From: Gammaproteobacteria bacterium
GTDB lineage: Bacteria > Pseudomonadota > Gammaproteobacteria > Burkholderiales > Burkholderiaceae_C
DNA: 64,000 nucleotides
Direction: 5' to 3'
Assembly (NCBI GenBank): GCA_018815325.1
Contig: JAHIYE010000020.1
Span: forward strand, 62,001 to 126,000
The notes under the pieces were generated by a model. That model did not search any database, had not been told where the DNA came from, and saw only the letters and a program-made list of their open reading frames with translations. Both the position numbers and the translations under genes were made by a program. Below, in pieces: positions 7,697 to 17,042 of the stretch. The number at the start of each line of letters is the position of its first letter. The stretch's first letter is position 1.

Positions 7697-8689
7697 ATGC
7701 CGTCCAGTCCCCGCCACCCTTTGCCTGTAGCGATGCCGCTGCAGACCGCTGATGCACCGCTTTCGCCGCTGGTCGAACGTTATCTGGAGCATGTGCGGGT
7801 GGAAAAGCGCCTGGCGCAACGCACCGTGGAGCTCTATGCACTGGATCTGCAAAAGCTCGCGGACTTCGCTTCACAGGCCGGGGTGGAGTTGCCTCAGGTG
7901 CAGAACACCCACATCCGCCGCTGGGTCGCGCAGATGCACAGCGCTGGCCGGAGCGGACGCGGTATTGCACTGATCCTCTCGGGTTGGCGCGGCTTCTACA
8001 CCTGGCTGGGGCGCGAGTTGCTGGTGACGAGCAACCCGGTGCAGGACGTGCGCGCACCCAAGGCCCCCAAGCCCTTGCCCAAAGCCTTGAGTGTGGATGA
8101 TTCGGTGCAGCTGGCTGACTTTCACAGTGAGACCAATGATCCCTGGCTTGAAGCCCGCGATGCTGCGATGGTGGAGTTGCTCTATGGCAGCGGCTTGCGC
8201 GTGGGTGAGTTGACGGGGCTGGATGTAGTGGCCAGCACAGCGGCTCGCGGCTGGATTGACCTGCAGGCCGCCGAAGCCCATGTGCTGGGCAAAGGGTCCA
8301 AGCGACGCACCGTGCCGGTGGGCAGCAAGGCACTGGAGGCCTTGCAACGCTGGCTGACGCAGCGCGAGCAGGCGGGTCACGGCGCACAGGCAGCGCTTTT
8401 CACGGGTCGGCACGGGACACGCCTGACAGCGCAATCGATCTGGCAGCGCCTCAAGCGCCGTAGCCTGCAGGCCGGCCTGGCCACACCGGTGCACCCGCAC
8501 ATGCTGCGCCACTCCTTTGCGAGCCACTTGCTGCAATCCAGCAGTGACCTGCGGGCGGTGCAGGAGCTATTGGGTCACGCCAACATCACGACGACACAGG
8601 TCTATACGCGGCTGGATTTCCAGCATCTGGCCCGTGCCTACGACGCAGCGCATCCGCGGGCGCGGATGACTGGTTCATCGAAGAAATAG
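7697..8689 (+). CDS. xerC: Tyrosine recombinase XerC
   Basis: Site-specific recombinase that with XerD resolves chromosome dimers at dif before division. All catalytic residues of the tyrosine-recombinase family are visible: R168 (GSGLRVGEL), a lysine in GKGSKRR (about 199-202), H268 and R271 (HPHMLRH), H294 (LLGHANI) and the nucleophile Y303 (TTTQVYTRL). The N-terminal SAM-like DNA-binding domain spans about 20-110. The first ATG gives 330 residues; MPLQTADAPL at 7733 would remove a 12-residue extension and is equally plausible. Third gene of the dapF group. Confidence 0.95.
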   Translation: MPSSPRHPLPVAMPLQTADAPLSPLVERYLEHVRVEKRLAQRTVELYALDLQKLADFASQAGVELPQVQNTHIRRWVAQMHSAGRSGRGIALILSGWRGFYTWLGRELLVTSNPVQDVRAPKAPKPLPKALSVDDSVQLADFHSETNDPWLEARDAAMVELLYGSGLRVGELTGLDVVASTAARGWIDLQAAEAHVLGKGSKRRTVPVGSKALEALQRWLTQREQAGHGAQAALFTGRHGTRLTAQSIWQRLKRRSLQAGLATPVHPHMLRHSFASHLLQSSSDLRAVQELLGHANITTTQVYTRLDFQHLARAYDAAHPRARMTGSSKK

Positions 8690-8711
8690 CCTGTTCCCTG
8701 CAGGGCGGGGC

Positions 8712-10430
8712 TCAGAAGCTCGCCCAGTCCTCTTCGCCGTCCTTGCTCAGGGCGGCTTTGGGGGCCGTTTTGGCCGGGGCGGCAAGCGTCGCCTGCCTGG
8801 CTTTGGCTGTGGGCTGCGCAGCAGAGTTGCTCAACGCAGGTTTTGCCGTCGCGGCCGGGGCACTCAGCATGTCGGACGCGCCATGCTGGCTGGATAGCTT
8901 GAACACAGCCACGGTGCTGACCAGTTCCTGAGCCTGTGTTTTGAGGCTGCTGGCAGCAGCGGCCATTTCCTCGACCAGCGCGGCATTTTGCTGCGTGGTC
9001 TGGTCCATCTGGGTGATGGCTTCGTCCACCTGTGCCACGCCCTGGCTCTGTTCGTTGCTGGCCGCACTGATCTCGCCCATGATGTCGGTCACACGGCGAA
9101 TGCTGCTTACCACTTCGGTCATGGTGGCCCCCGCCTTGTCCACCAGGGCCGAGCCCTGGCCTACGCGTTGCACGCTGTCATTGATCAGCGTGGTGATTTC
9201 CTTGGCAGCTTCCGCGCTGCGTCCGGCCAGGCTGCGCACCTCCGAGGCCACCACCGCAAAACCGCGGCCCTGCTCGCCTGCACGTGCTGCCTCGACTGCG
9301 GCATTGAGCGCGAGGATGTTGGTCTGAAAGGCAATGCCATCGATCACGCTGATGATGTCGCTGATCTTCTTGGAGCTTTCGTTGATGCCTTTCATGGTGT
9401 CCACCACCTGGCCCACTACTTCGCCGCCCTGTACCGCGGTGGTACTGGCGCTCAGGGCCAGCTGATTGGCCTGGCGCGCATTGTCGGCGTTTTGCTTGAC
9501 GGTGGAGCTGAGCTCCTCCATTGAGGCAGCAGTTTCCTCCAGGGAACTGGCCTGGCTTTCAGTGCGGGCCGACAGGTCGTGGTTGCCCTGGGCAATCTCG
9601 GCCGAGGCGGTGGCCACACCTTCCGAACCCTGGCGCACGGTGGTGACCACCAGGGACAGGCTGGTCTGCATTTCACGCAGCGAGGTCAGCAGTTGCGCAA
9701 TCTCGTCGCTGCCATTGACCGCAATCTCCGAACTCAGGTCGCCCTGAGCCACTTTGCCGGCCACGGCAGCCGCATGGCTGACGCCGCGGCCAATGGCGCG
9801 GCTGAGGTTCCAGCCCACGAACAGGCCAAAGGCCACCATGACGGCCAGCGCACCGAATATCCCCATGATCACGGTGGCATAGAGTGAGGCAGCTTCCTTG
9901 CTGGCTTTCTCGGCGCCGGCTTGTGAGACTTCGGCCATCTGCTTCAGCAAGGCCGTGCTGGCATTGAAGGTTTCCAGCGCCGGGCCTTTGAGCAGGTCCT
10001 GGGCCTCTTCATCGCGGCGTTGCCGCGAGAGGGAAACGACCTCCGTTTTTTGCGCAAGGTATTTCTTCCATTCCGTGTCAAAGGACTGGACCATCTTGCG
10101 TTCGTCATCAGAGCTCAGGGCCAGGTAGGCCGCCTGATCCTTGCCAATCTCGGCGAGAGCCTGCTCCATCTGTTTTTCCAGCGCATTTTTTTCTTCTTCG
10201 TTGGTCGTCAGGACATGCTGGAACTGGACAGTACGAAGGTGAGATGCCCCGGTACTGAGTTCACCCGTGAGCCTGACGCTGGGCAGCCAGTTATGGGTGA
10301 CTTCATTGGACTTGGCATTGATCGCACCCACTTGAAAGACGCTGAACAGGCTTTGTGCTGCAGCGAAGAGCAATACAAGAACGAAGCCCCCTAGTAACTT
10401 GGTGCCGATCTTGATATTTGACAGGTTCAT
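8712..10430 (-). CDS. Methyl-accepting chemotaxis protein
   Basis: 572-residue inner-membrane receptor that controls CheA. A short cytoplasmic start is followed by TM1 (about 12-34), a periplasmic four-helix-bundle domain (to about 185), TM2 (about 190-212), a HAMP domain and the long signalling coiled coil with the tip sequence IDGIAFQTNILALNAAVEAA in the conserved hairpin. The C-terminus DWASF fits the WxxF-type pentapeptide used to tether CheR in Tar/Tsr-like receptors, set off by an Ala/Lys/Pro-rich linker. The start has GGAGA at suitable spacing. Convergent with xerC, 22 nt apart. The ligand cannot be inferred. Confidence 0.95.
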   Translation of the reverse strand: MNLSNIKIGTKLLGGFVLVLLFAAAQSLFSVFQVGAINAKSNEVTHNWLPSVRLTGELSTGASHLRTVQFQHVLTTNEEEKNALEKQMEQALAEIGKDQAAYLALSSDDERKMVQSFDTEWKKYLAQKTEVVSLSRQRRDEEAQDLLKGPALETFNASTALLKQMAEVSQAGAEKASKEAASLYATVIMGIFGALAVMVAFGLFVGWNLSRAIGRGVSHAAAVAGKVAQGDLSSEIAVNGSDEIAQLLTSLREMQTSLSLVVTTVRQGSEGVATASAEIAQGNHDLSARTESQASSLEETAASMEELSSTVKQNADNARQANQLALSASTTAVQGGEVVGQVVDTMKGINESSKKISDIISVIDGIAFQTNILALNAAVEAARAGEQGRGFAVVASEVRSLAGRSAEAAKEITTLINDSVQRVGQGSALVDKAGATMTEVVSSIRRVTDIMGEISAASNEQSQGVAQVDEAITQMDQTTQQNAALVEEMAAAASSLKTQAQELVSTVAVFKLSSQHGASDMLSAPAATAKPALSNSAAQPTAKARQATLAAPAKTAPKAALSKDGEEDWASF

Positions 10431-10786
10431 CTGATGTCTCCAGTGAATTTTGTGGGCAATTTCAAAGCACTCTAACGGAATTCACGTCATTTGAGGCCCC
10501 GTAATAAGCCTGAGAAGTGGAGCTAAATAGACGATTAAGCATGCGAAATGGCATGAATTGGTTACGGATAAGTCAGCGCAAGGGCCGCGCCCGGGCTGGC
10601 TGGCATGCGAAAATAGGCGACTTGAATTGGCCGCTACACTCCCCAACTGGTTCGGTTGGGGCGGAGCTGACGGCTGCTGAGGCGGCCAGGTGCTTACTCT
10701 GCCGCTGATACAACTGATGCAATATTGCGGAACTGCTCGCCAATGGTCCTTGCGGCCAGCCCTGTTCCCACCTGATTGGAAAATCC
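10431..10786. other. Divergent intergenic region between MCP and CobW-type genes
   Basis: 356 bp without a gene. It must hold promoters for both flanking genes. Visible structure: a 7-bp hairpin CCCCAAC/GTTGGGG at 10641-10661 and a perfect 10-bp palindrome GCAATATTGC at 10719-10728, 59 bp before the CobW-type start. The palindrome could be an operator (a Zur site would make sense for a zinc GTPase), but it is too short to assign. No clear sigma-28 promoter is seen before the chemotaxis gene. Confidence 0.4.
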
Positions 10787-11848
10787 ATGAGTCTCATTCC
10801 CGCCACTATCCTGACCGGCTTTCTCGGGTCGGGCAAGACCACGCTGCTCAAGCGGGTGCTGTCGGAGGCCCACGGGCAGAAGATCGCCGTGATCGAAAAC
10901 GAGTTCGGTGAAGAAAATATCGACAACGACATACTGGTGGCCGATACCAAGGAGCAGATCATCCAGATGAGCAACGGCTGCATTTGCTGCACCATCCGCG
11001 AGGACCTGCGTGCCACGCTGCGTGATCTGGCGGAGAAGAAGCGCAAGGGAGAGCTCGATTTTGATCGCGTGGTGATTGAAACCACCGGTCTGGCCGATCC
11101 GGGACCCGTGGCGCAAACCTTTTTCATGGACGACGAGATTGCCGAGAGCTTTCTGCTGGACTCGATCCTGACACTGGTTGATGCAAAGCACGCGGCCCAG
11201 CAACTCAATGACCGGCAGGAGGCACGCCGCCAGGTGGGTTTTGCCGACCAGATTTTCATCAGCAAGACGGATCTGGTTGCCAAGGACGAGGTGGATGCCT
11301 TGATGCACCGCCTCAAGCACATGAATCCGCGCGCCCCCCAGAAGGCGGTGCACTTCGGCGAGGTGGCCCTGACCGAGGTGTTTGACCTGCGGGGCTTTAA
11401 CCTCAATGCCAAGCTCGATATTGATCCGGACTTCCTCAAAGAGGACGAGCACGATCACGAGCACCATGACCATGCGCATGGCGAACATTGTGACCATCCC
11501 TCACATCAGCATGGCTCCGACCAGGGTCACGGGCACCACCATCACCACGATGATGATGTGAAGAGCTTTGTGTTCCGCTCAGAGCGGGCCTTCGATGCGG
11601 CCAAGCTGGAGGACTTCCTTGGTGCCATTGTCAACATCTATGGGCCGCGCATGCTGCGCTATAAAGGTGTGCTCCATATGAAAGGCACGGATCGCAAGGT
11701 TATTTTCCAGGGCGTACACCAGCTCATGGGCAGCGATCTGGGCCCTGCGTGGGGCCAGGACGAAGTGCGCACGAGCAAATTGGTCTTTATCGGGATAGAT
11801 TTGCCCAAAGATATCCTGCTGCAGGGGCTGGAACAGGCCCTTGTCTGA
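10787..11848 (+). CDS. CobW/P47K (COG0523) zinc-binding GTPase
   Basis: 353-residue G3E-family P-loop GTPase of the metallochaperone type. Walker A is GFLGSGKTTLL (11-21), the family metal motif CICC is at 65-68, and a histidine/aspartate-rich segment (about 220-258, including HDHEHHDHAHGEHC and HGHHHHHDDD) is an obvious metal store. The C-terminal CobW_C domain follows. Members with CxCC and His-rich loops act in zinc supply or insertion; the vitamin B12 role of CobW itself is unlikely here because no cobalamin genes are near. Single gene with a long upstream region. Confidence 0.92.
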   Translation: MSLIPATILTGFLGSGKTTLLKRVLSEAHGQKIAVIENEFGEENIDNDILVADTKEQIIQMSNGCICCTIREDLRATLRDLAEKKRKGELDFDRVVIETTGLADPGPVAQTFFMDDEIAESFLLDSILTLVDAKHAAQQLNDRQEARRQVGFADQIFISKTDLVAKDEVDALMHRLKHMNPRAPQKAVHFGEVALTEVFDLRGFNLNAKLDIDPDFLKEDEHDHEHHDHAHGEHCDHPSHQHGSDQGHGHHHHHDDDVKSFVFRSERAFDAAKLEDFLGAIVNIYGPRMLRYKGVLHMKGTDRKVIFQGVHQLMGSDLGPAWGQDEVRTSKLVFIGIDLPKDILLQGLEQALV

Positions 11849-12104
11849 TGGCGGGACATGCCAGCCTTATCCCGACAGGATGTGTCGCGAATTTGCAACT
11901 GATCGATATGCGCTTGCGTAAACCTGTACACTCGCGCGCCAGTGAACGCTTCCATGAAGGGCCCGCAAGGCCTCGCAATGAGGGTATAACCGCTGATGGT
12001 CAAAGCTGCACATTGCCATGCGATGCGCGGCCGAGAGCGAAGTGCTTGCGCAGGTTTGTCCTGCGAAGAGGCTAGAAGTGAAAACTCAACCTGGAAAGGT
12101 CAAC

Positions 12105-13121
12105 GTGTCTTCCAAAGTCAAGAAACCCGTGGCCAAGGCCAAACCAGCTAGCAAAGCTGCAGCCAAGCCTGTGGCGAAGAAAGTTGTCAAGCCGGCGGTC
12201 AAAGCCAAGCCAGTGAGCAAGGCGCCAGCCAAGCCCGCTGCCAAGAAGACGGCCCCCAAGCCTGTGGCGGCGAAGAAGCCTGTGGCCAAAAAAACCGTGA
12301 CCGCCAAAAAGCCTGTAGCCAAGCCAGTAACCAAGTCAACGGTCAAGCCAGTGGTCAAGACGACCAAGGTGGCTGCGAAAAAAGCAGCGCCACCGGCCAA
12401 AACCACCAAGCCAGCTGTCAAGGCCAAACCTGTCAAAGCCCCGGCCAAGCCAAAGGCAAGCGTCAAGCCTGCCGTGGTCGTTGTCGCACCTCCTGTGGAA
12501 GCACGCAAGCCGACCACGCCTGCCAGGGCTGGACGCCCCTCATCCCGCTTGGCTCAGATTACCGTACCTTCCATGGCGCAATCTGTGGCTTCAACGGCTG
12601 CCAAAGCCAGTTATTCTCAAGTCATGTCATCACCTCTTATCGTCCCCCCCTCTCCATCTACCATCAAGAAAGACCCCAAGTTGGCTAACAACTGGAAAAC
12701 CAAGCCGGTTGAGCAACTCACCGATGCTGATTTACTCGCCATGCCTGACAGCGAGTACATGAACGAAGTGCAACTCAAGGTATTTCGCCTGAAATTGCAG
12801 GTGCTCAAGCAGGACATCCTGAGTAGCGCCGGCGAAACCACGGAACATCTGCGCGAGGATACCGTCGTCGTGCCAGATCCGGCTGACCGCGCCACGATCG
12901 AAGAGGAGCATGCGCTGGAGCTGCGTACGCGGGATCGCGAGCGCAAGCTGCTCAAGAAAATCGAGCAATCGATCAATCGCATCGATGCCGGTGACTATGG
13001 TTATTGCGATGAAACGGGAGAGCCCATCGGCGTGGGCCGCCTGCTGGCGCGCCCTACCGCTACCTTGTCGCTCGAAGCACAACAGCGCCGCGAACTCAAG
13101 CAGAAGATGTTTGGGGATTGA
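12105..13121 (+). CDS. DksA-like RNA polymerase-binding protein with a histone H1-like lysine-rich N-terminal tail
   Basis: About 338 residues. The first ~140 are almost only K, A, P and V in KPV/KPA repeats typical of bacterial H1-like DNA-binding tails. The C-terminal ~110 residues are DksA: a coiled-coil region and the terminal block GDYGYCDETGEPIGVGRLL with ARPTATLSLEAQQ. Of the four zinc cysteines only the first remains (C, T, S, A), as in zinc-independent DksA paralogues. I choose the GTG at 12105 because AAAGG lies 5 nt upstream; a GTG at 12078 and an ATG at 12018 are open in frame. It is followed 43 nt later by the STAS-domain gene. Confidence 0.8.
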   Translation: MSSKVKKPVAKAKPASKAAAKPVAKKVVKPAVKAKPVSKAPAKPAAKKTAPKPVAAKKPVAKKTVTAKKPVAKPVTKSTVKPVVKTTKVAAKKAAPPAKTTKPAVKAKPVKAPAKPKASVKPAVVVVAPPVEARKPTTPARAGRPSSRLAQITVPSMAQSVASTAAKASYSQVMSSPLIVPPSPSTIKKDPKLANNWKTKPVEQLTDADLLAMPDSEYMNEVQLKVFRLKLQVLKQDILSSAGETTEHLREDTVVVPDPADRATIEEEHALELRTRDRERKLLKKIEQSINRIDAGDYGYCDETGEPIGVGRLLARPTATLSLEAQQRRELKQKMFGD

Positions 13122-13164
13122 GGGCTGACGCTCCGGCTGAACTGCCCCACCTAGCACGAGACCC

Positions 13165-14958
13165 ATGACCAAAGCCAAAGACAACAACACCGGTTTGCTG
13201 TCGAAGGTGGTCAAGTTCGTGCGTCATCCCTTGACCAACTGGTCCGACCTGGACCAGCCTGCTTCTCCGCAGGACGACGGCTACAGCAAGCAGGCTCTCA
13301 AGGAGATGATCGAGCGTAAAAGGCAGAACGACTTCGTGCGCAAGCACGAGTTTGATCATTTGCGCAAACTCCGCCAGCGTGAACCTCTGGGCGGTCCGGA
13401 TCGGGCTGGCCGCCCCTCGTTTTTCCAGAGCAGCATTCCATCCAATCCAGACGACAGGGCCATGACCCTGAAGAAGATCGATGAGATTGAAGCCCAGATG
13501 TCCAAGCAATGGTGGAAGAGCAAGCAGGACGAGGTAACGGTTCCCGGCGCGATCGACCTGACACTGAACAAGACCGGGTACAAGTCTGGCAAGCCCGTGC
13601 CCGATCCGCGCAGGCGCAAGGACGACGACAACTTCGAGACGACACAAGCCACGGGTGCAACGCCGGTACCCAGTTCCAGCCTGCGTGCGGAATACATATC
13701 GACCCAGATGGGGCAGTTGAAGTTGATGCCGGAAGCTGGCGCAGCCTCTGCTGCCTCGGGGTCTTTTGACGAGCTGCCGTCATCGATGCAAGCCGCCACC
13801 GTGGGGGCCGGGTTTTCCTCCGTGGCACTGTCAGCGGCCGAATTCACCGTCAGCGTAGCGGATCCTGATCTGGAGGAGGCCGCTATTGGTTTTGCGAATG
13901 GCGACTATGCCGGAGTCGAGGGAGCCCTGTTCACAGCATTGAGGCGGGACAAGGTGGATCCTGAGCTGGCCGACGTATGGATGGCCGCTTTATTCGGGCT
14001 TTACCGCGCGACTGGCCAGCAAGACCGGTTTGATGCAGCCGCGATGGACTTCGCTGAAAAGTATGGGCGCTCTGCTCCCGCCTGGTTCTCGGTGCCGGAG
14101 TTGCTCGGTCGTCAATCGGCTGGAGCAGCATTGCCCCGCAAGGCGGGGCCGATAAAGTCTGCAGCGGTCTGGTCCAGTCCCTCTCATCTTGATGTCGCAG
14201 CCATTGACGAGTTGTGCAGTGTGCTGACCAAGGCGCTGCCTCCCTGGCATCTGGATTGGACGGCATTGACTTCCATCGAGCCGGATGCCGTGGCGCTCTT
14301 GTCCAGGCTGTTTGCAGACTGGTGTGTCCAGCCTGTTCAGCTGCGCTTCAGTGGTGCCGAGGAATTAAGCAAGCATTTGCGCTTTGCCTCGCCTTCGGGG
14401 GATGCGAGCGTGGACGGCAAACGCTGGCTGCTTCGCATGGATGCCCTGCGCATCATGGGTCAGCACAATGAGTTTGAGATGGTGGCGCTGGATTATTGCG
14501 TGACCTACGAAGTGTCACCCCCCTCATGGCAGGATGTACGCTGCAAGTACCTGACCGAGAGCACGCCATCGGGTGCGAATGACGCCAAAGTGCTTGGCCT
14601 GCTCGACGATCCCGCGCCAGGGGTCGGCGAGCCTCCGGCACCTGACCTTTTCTCGGCTTCCGGATTCCATGACACTGGCTCGGGTGAACTGGAACTTGCA
14701 GGTGAGCTGGTTGGTGACGCGGCCCAGGCACTGGCCGGGTTTGAAGAGGCTCGCGGCGGAGCCACAAGCATGGTGATCAATTGCCATAAACTCATTCGCG
14801 TCGACTTCTCTGCCGCTGGCAGCATCCTGAACTGGGCAGCCGCCCAGCAGGCGGCTGGTTGCCAGGTGCAATTCAAGGAGGTGCACCATCTGGTGGCGGC
14901 CTTCTTCAATATCATCGGCATTCAGGAGCATGCCAGCGTGGTGCTCGGCGCAAGTTGA
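13165..14958 (+). CDS. Large protein with a C-terminal STAS (MlaB-like) domain, function unknown
   Basis: 597 residues, no membrane segment. The N-terminal ~110 residues are basic and helix-rich (MIERKRQNDFVRKHEFDHLR, MSKQWWKSKQ). Residues about 330-430 (WSSPSHLDVAAIDEL, WTALTSIEPDAVALLSRLF) look like a degenerate STAS fold. The last ~90 residues (MVINCHKLIRVDFSAAGSIL, QVQFKEVHHLVAAFFNIIGI) look like a complete STAS domain with the usual Ser/Ala switch region. STAS proteins bind partners in anti-sigma or lipid-transport systems; the partner here is unknown. Follows the DksA-like gene and may be cotranscribed with it. Confidence 0.75.
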   Translation: MTKAKDNNTGLLSKVVKFVRHPLTNWSDLDQPASPQDDGYSKQALKEMIERKRQNDFVRKHEFDHLRKLRQREPLGGPDRAGRPSFFQSSIPSNPDDRAMTLKKIDEIEAQMSKQWWKSKQDEVTVPGAIDLTLNKTGYKSGKPVPDPRRRKDDDNFETTQATGATPVPSSSLRAEYISTQMGQLKLMPEAGAASAASGSFDELPSSMQAATVGAGFSSVALSAAEFTVSVADPDLEEAAIGFANGDYAGVEGALFTALRRDKVDPELADVWMAALFGLYRATGQQDRFDAAAMDFAEKYGRSAPAWFSVPELLGRQSAGAALPRKAGPIKSAAVWSSPSHLDVAAIDELCSVLTKALPPWHLDWTALTSIEPDAVALLSRLFADWCVQPVQLRFSGAEELSKHLRFASPSGDASVDGKRWLLRMDALRIMGQHNEFEMVALDYCVTYEVSPPSWQDVRCKYLTESTPSGANDAKVLGLLDDPAPGVGEPPAPDLFSASGFHDTGSGELELAGELVGDAAQALAGFEEARGGATSMVINCHKLIRVDFSAAGSILNWAAAQQAAGCQVQFKEVHHLVAAFFNIIGIQEHASVVLGAS

Positions 14959-15306
14959 ACGGCGCATTCTCGGGCACTCCGCTTGTGTTGCGTAGAGTCG
15001 ATAGCAGGGGTGGGCCTGTCCTGCAAGGTTCGCTTCTCAAAAAATACCGTGTTTCTCCTGCGTCAGCTTTCACTTTGAAGCATCACTTTCACTACATGCT
15101 CTAAGTGCTTAATTTAGAACGAATTTCCTCGTCAAGCAGCATCCAGTTTGTGTGCTAAGTCATTGATTTCATTGAAAGAAATTGTTACCTGACCCCTTGC
15201 GTCGTGAGGTTTTGCTGATACAGTGCAAAAAAGTGCAATTAAGTGGTGAAAAGTGCCTCTGCGCTTTTCTTACTGTCTGTATTCATCAAACCAAGGGTGT
15301 GCTGTC
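14959..15306. other. Leader/promoter region of the division and cell-wall cluster
   Basis: 348 bp without a gene, clearly more AT-rich than its surroundings from about 15040 on. It should contain the main mra promoter. A possible -35 TTGATT (15163-15168) lies 17 bp before TACCTG (15186-15191), a poor -10. The only convincing element is the MraZ repeat array at 15221-15256. No terminator for the preceding STAS gene is evident. Confidence 0.5.
15221..15256 (+). promoter_or_regulatory. MraZ operator: four AGTG repeats at exact 10-bp spacing
   Basis: CAGTGC (15221), AAGTGC (15231), AAGTGG (15241) and AAGTGC (15251) occur at exactly 10-bp intervals, one helical turn, directly upstream of mraZ. 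MraZ binds arrays of short direct repeats at 10-bp spacing before its own gene (TGGGN in E. coli, AAAGTG-type in mycoplasmas), so autoregulation of the cluster by MraZ is very likely. The last repeat ends about 50 bp before the mraZ start codon. Confidence 0.75.
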
Positions 15307-15735
15307 GTGTTTCAAGGGGCTTCGTCTCTGAATCTGGATGCCAAGGGTCGGCTTTCTGTGCCGACCCGGCATCGTGACGTCCTCATCACAGCCGCATCCG
15401 GCCAGCTCACCATGACCAAGCACCCGCATGGGTGCCTGATGATTTTCCCCCGGCCGGAATGGGAGAAATTCCGCGACCGCATCGCTGCGCTGCCGATGTC
15501 GGCCCAGTGGTGGAAGCGGATTTTCCTGGGCAATGCGATGGATGTCGAGATGGACACCACAGGGCGTGCACTGGTGTCACCCGAGTTGCGGGCTGCCGCA
15601 GGCCTGACTCGCGATGCCGTTCTGTTGGGTATGGGCAACCATTTCGAGCTGTGGGACAAGGCGACCTACGATGCGCACGAAGCCCAGGCGATGCAGGCCG
15701 AAATGCCCGATGTCCTCAAGGATTTCTCCTTCTGA
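15307..15735 (+). CDS. mraZ: Transcriptional regulator MraZ
   Basis: 142-residue DNA-binding protein built of two AbrB-like halves, each with the conserved DxKGR motif or a variant: [15 protein letters not shown] near the N-terminus and [14 protein letters not shown] in the second half. It represses the cluster from its own promoter in E. coli. The frame is open upstream, but the GTG at 15307 gives the canonical start [13 protein letters not shown] and has AAGGGTG upstream. First gene of the cluster, 9 nt before rsmH. Confidence 0.92.
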   Translation: MFQGASSLNLDAKGRLSVPTRHRDVLITAASGQLTMTKHPHGCLMIFPRPEWEKFRDRIAALPMSAQWWKRIFLGNAMDVEMDTTGRALVSPELRAAAGLTRDAVLLGMGNHFELWDKATYDAHEAQAMQAEMPDVLKDFSF

Positions 15736-15744
15736 GAGCACACG

Positions 15745-16719
15745 GTGGACACTACATGGACACACACCACCGTCTTGTTGAACGAAGCAGTCGAAGCGCT
15801 TTTCAACAACCCGGACGAACCCTCAAACCATGCTGCAGGTGTGGCGGGCACCCGCGCGGCGCAAACCTATGTCGATGCGACTTTCGGGCGGGGTGGGCAT
15901 TCCCGCCTGATTCTGGCCAGGCTGTCGCCGCAGGATCACCTGATTGCCTTCGACAAGGATCCCGAAGCTGTGGCCCAGGCAGCCCTGATCGACGATCCGC
16001 GATTCTCCATCCGGCACGAGGGCTTCAGTCACCTTGGCGAACTCGCCTCGGGCAGTGTGGCGGGGGTTCTGATGGATCTGGGGGTGAGTTCGCCGCAGAT
16101 CGATACGCCCGAGCGGGGTTTCAGTTTCAGGTTCGAGGGTCCATTGGACATGCGCATGGACACCACGCGCGGAGAGAGCGTGGCGCAATGGCTGGCCACA
16201 GCGGAGATCAACCAGATCGCGGAGGTGATACGTGACTACGGCGAAGAACGGTTTGCTGGCCCCATTGCAAAGGCGATTGTTGCTCGCCGACAGGAAAGGG
16301 GCCCAATTTCAACCACCACCGAGCTGGCCCAGCTCGTGGCTGACACGGTCAAAACCCGCGAGCAGGGCCAGAACCCTGCAACGCGCACATTTCAGGCTCT
16401 TCGGATTTTCATCAACGCCGAGCTTGAAGAATTGCAACAAGCGCTAGAAGCCAGTCTCGATGTGCTGCAGCCAGGAGGGCGTCTGGTGGTCATCAGCTTT
16501 CACTCGCTGGAGGATCGCATCGTCAAGCAGTTCATTGCCAAGCATTCCCGTGACGAGTACGACCGCCGCGCGCCGTTTGCTGCGCCCAAGGTCATGCAGC
16601 TCAAGGCGCTGGGCCGCATCAAGCCGGGAGCGTCCGAGGTGGCGGCCAACCCGCGTGCGCGCAGTGCGGTGATGCGGGTGGCGCAAAGGACTGCCGAGGG
16701 TGGGGGAGCGTCAGCATGA
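15745..16719 (+). CDS. rsmH: 16S rRNA (cytosine-1402-N4) methyltransferase
   Basis: SAM-dependent enzyme that N4-methylates C1402 of 16S rRNA. 324 residues, starting at a GTG that yields [16 protein letters not shown], the usual RsmH opening. The SAM-binding loop [10 protein letters not shown], the motif [10 protein letters not shown] and the C-terminal [15 protein letters not shown] are diagnostic. A short stretch after [12 protein letters not shown] ([20 protein letters not shown]) lengthens the N-terminus relative to E. coli. Its stop overlaps ftsL by 4 bp. Confidence 0.96.
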   Translation: MDTTWTHTTVLLNEAVEALFNNPDEPSNHAAGVAGTRAAQTYVDATFGRGGHSRLILARLSPQDHLIAFDKDPEAVAQAALIDDPRFSIRHEGFSHLGELASGSVAGVLMDLGVSSPQIDTPERGFSFRFEGPLDMRMDTTRGESVAQWLATAEINQIAEVIRDYGEERFAGPIAKAIVARRQERGPISTTTELAQLVADTVKTREQGQNPATRTFQALRIFINAELEELQQALEASLDVLQPGGRLVVISFHSLEDRIVKQFIAKHSRDEYDRRAPFAAPKVMQLKALGRIKPGASEVAANPRARSAVMRVAQRTAEGGGASA

Positions 16720-17042
16720 CGAGGCTCAATCTGATGCTTCTGCTGGCGGTGCTGGCCAGCGCGCTGTATCTGGTTAGCGTGCAATATGAGTCGCGCCGGC
16801 TGTTCACCGAAATTGACCGGGCCAATGCGGAAGCGCACCGGCTCGAAATCGAGAGTGAGCGTCTGCAGGTTGAAAAGCGTGCCCAAGCCACGCCTTTGCG
16901 GGTCCAGAAACTGGCCCGGGAGCAGTTGCAGATGCACGGCGCCACGCCGGCTATCACGCAGTATGTGAAGCTGAATGGACAGTCCTCTCAAGTAAGCGAT
17001 GGCCAGCCGAACGTGCCGCCAACTACAGAGCGCGCCAAATGA
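16716..17042 (+). CDS. ftsL: Cell division protein FtsL
   Basis: Small bitopic divisome protein that forms a complex with FtsQ and FtsB and helps activate FtsWI. 108 residues: a short N-terminus, one membrane segment (about 5-22, [20 protein letters not shown]) and a periplasmic leucine-zipper-like helix ([20 protein letters not shown]). Identified by size, topology and position between rsmH and ftsI, with 4-bp overlaps on both sides. Confidence 0.92.
   Translation: MTRLNLMLLLAVLASALYLVSVQYESRRLFTEIDRANAEAHRLEIESERLQVEKRAQATPLRVQKLAREQLQMHGATPAITQYVKLNGQSSQVSDGQPNVPPTTERAK

Noticed and set aside
10719-10728. GCAATATTGC palindrome as a Zur operator before the CobW-type gene
   Set aside because: Only 10 bp symmetric and not extended by the flanks. 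Plausible from context but too weak to call a Zur site.
14990-15110. Further AAGTG/CACTT words upstream of the MraZ operator
   Set aside because: They are not at 10-bp spacing and occur on both strands, so chance in AT-rich DNA is likely.
16381-16470. Stretch AACAAGCGCTAGAAGCC in rsmH that resembles the palindromic repeat
   Set aside because: The encoded protein ([16 protein letters not shown]) matches ordinary RsmH sequence, and the other boxes of the repeat are absent.
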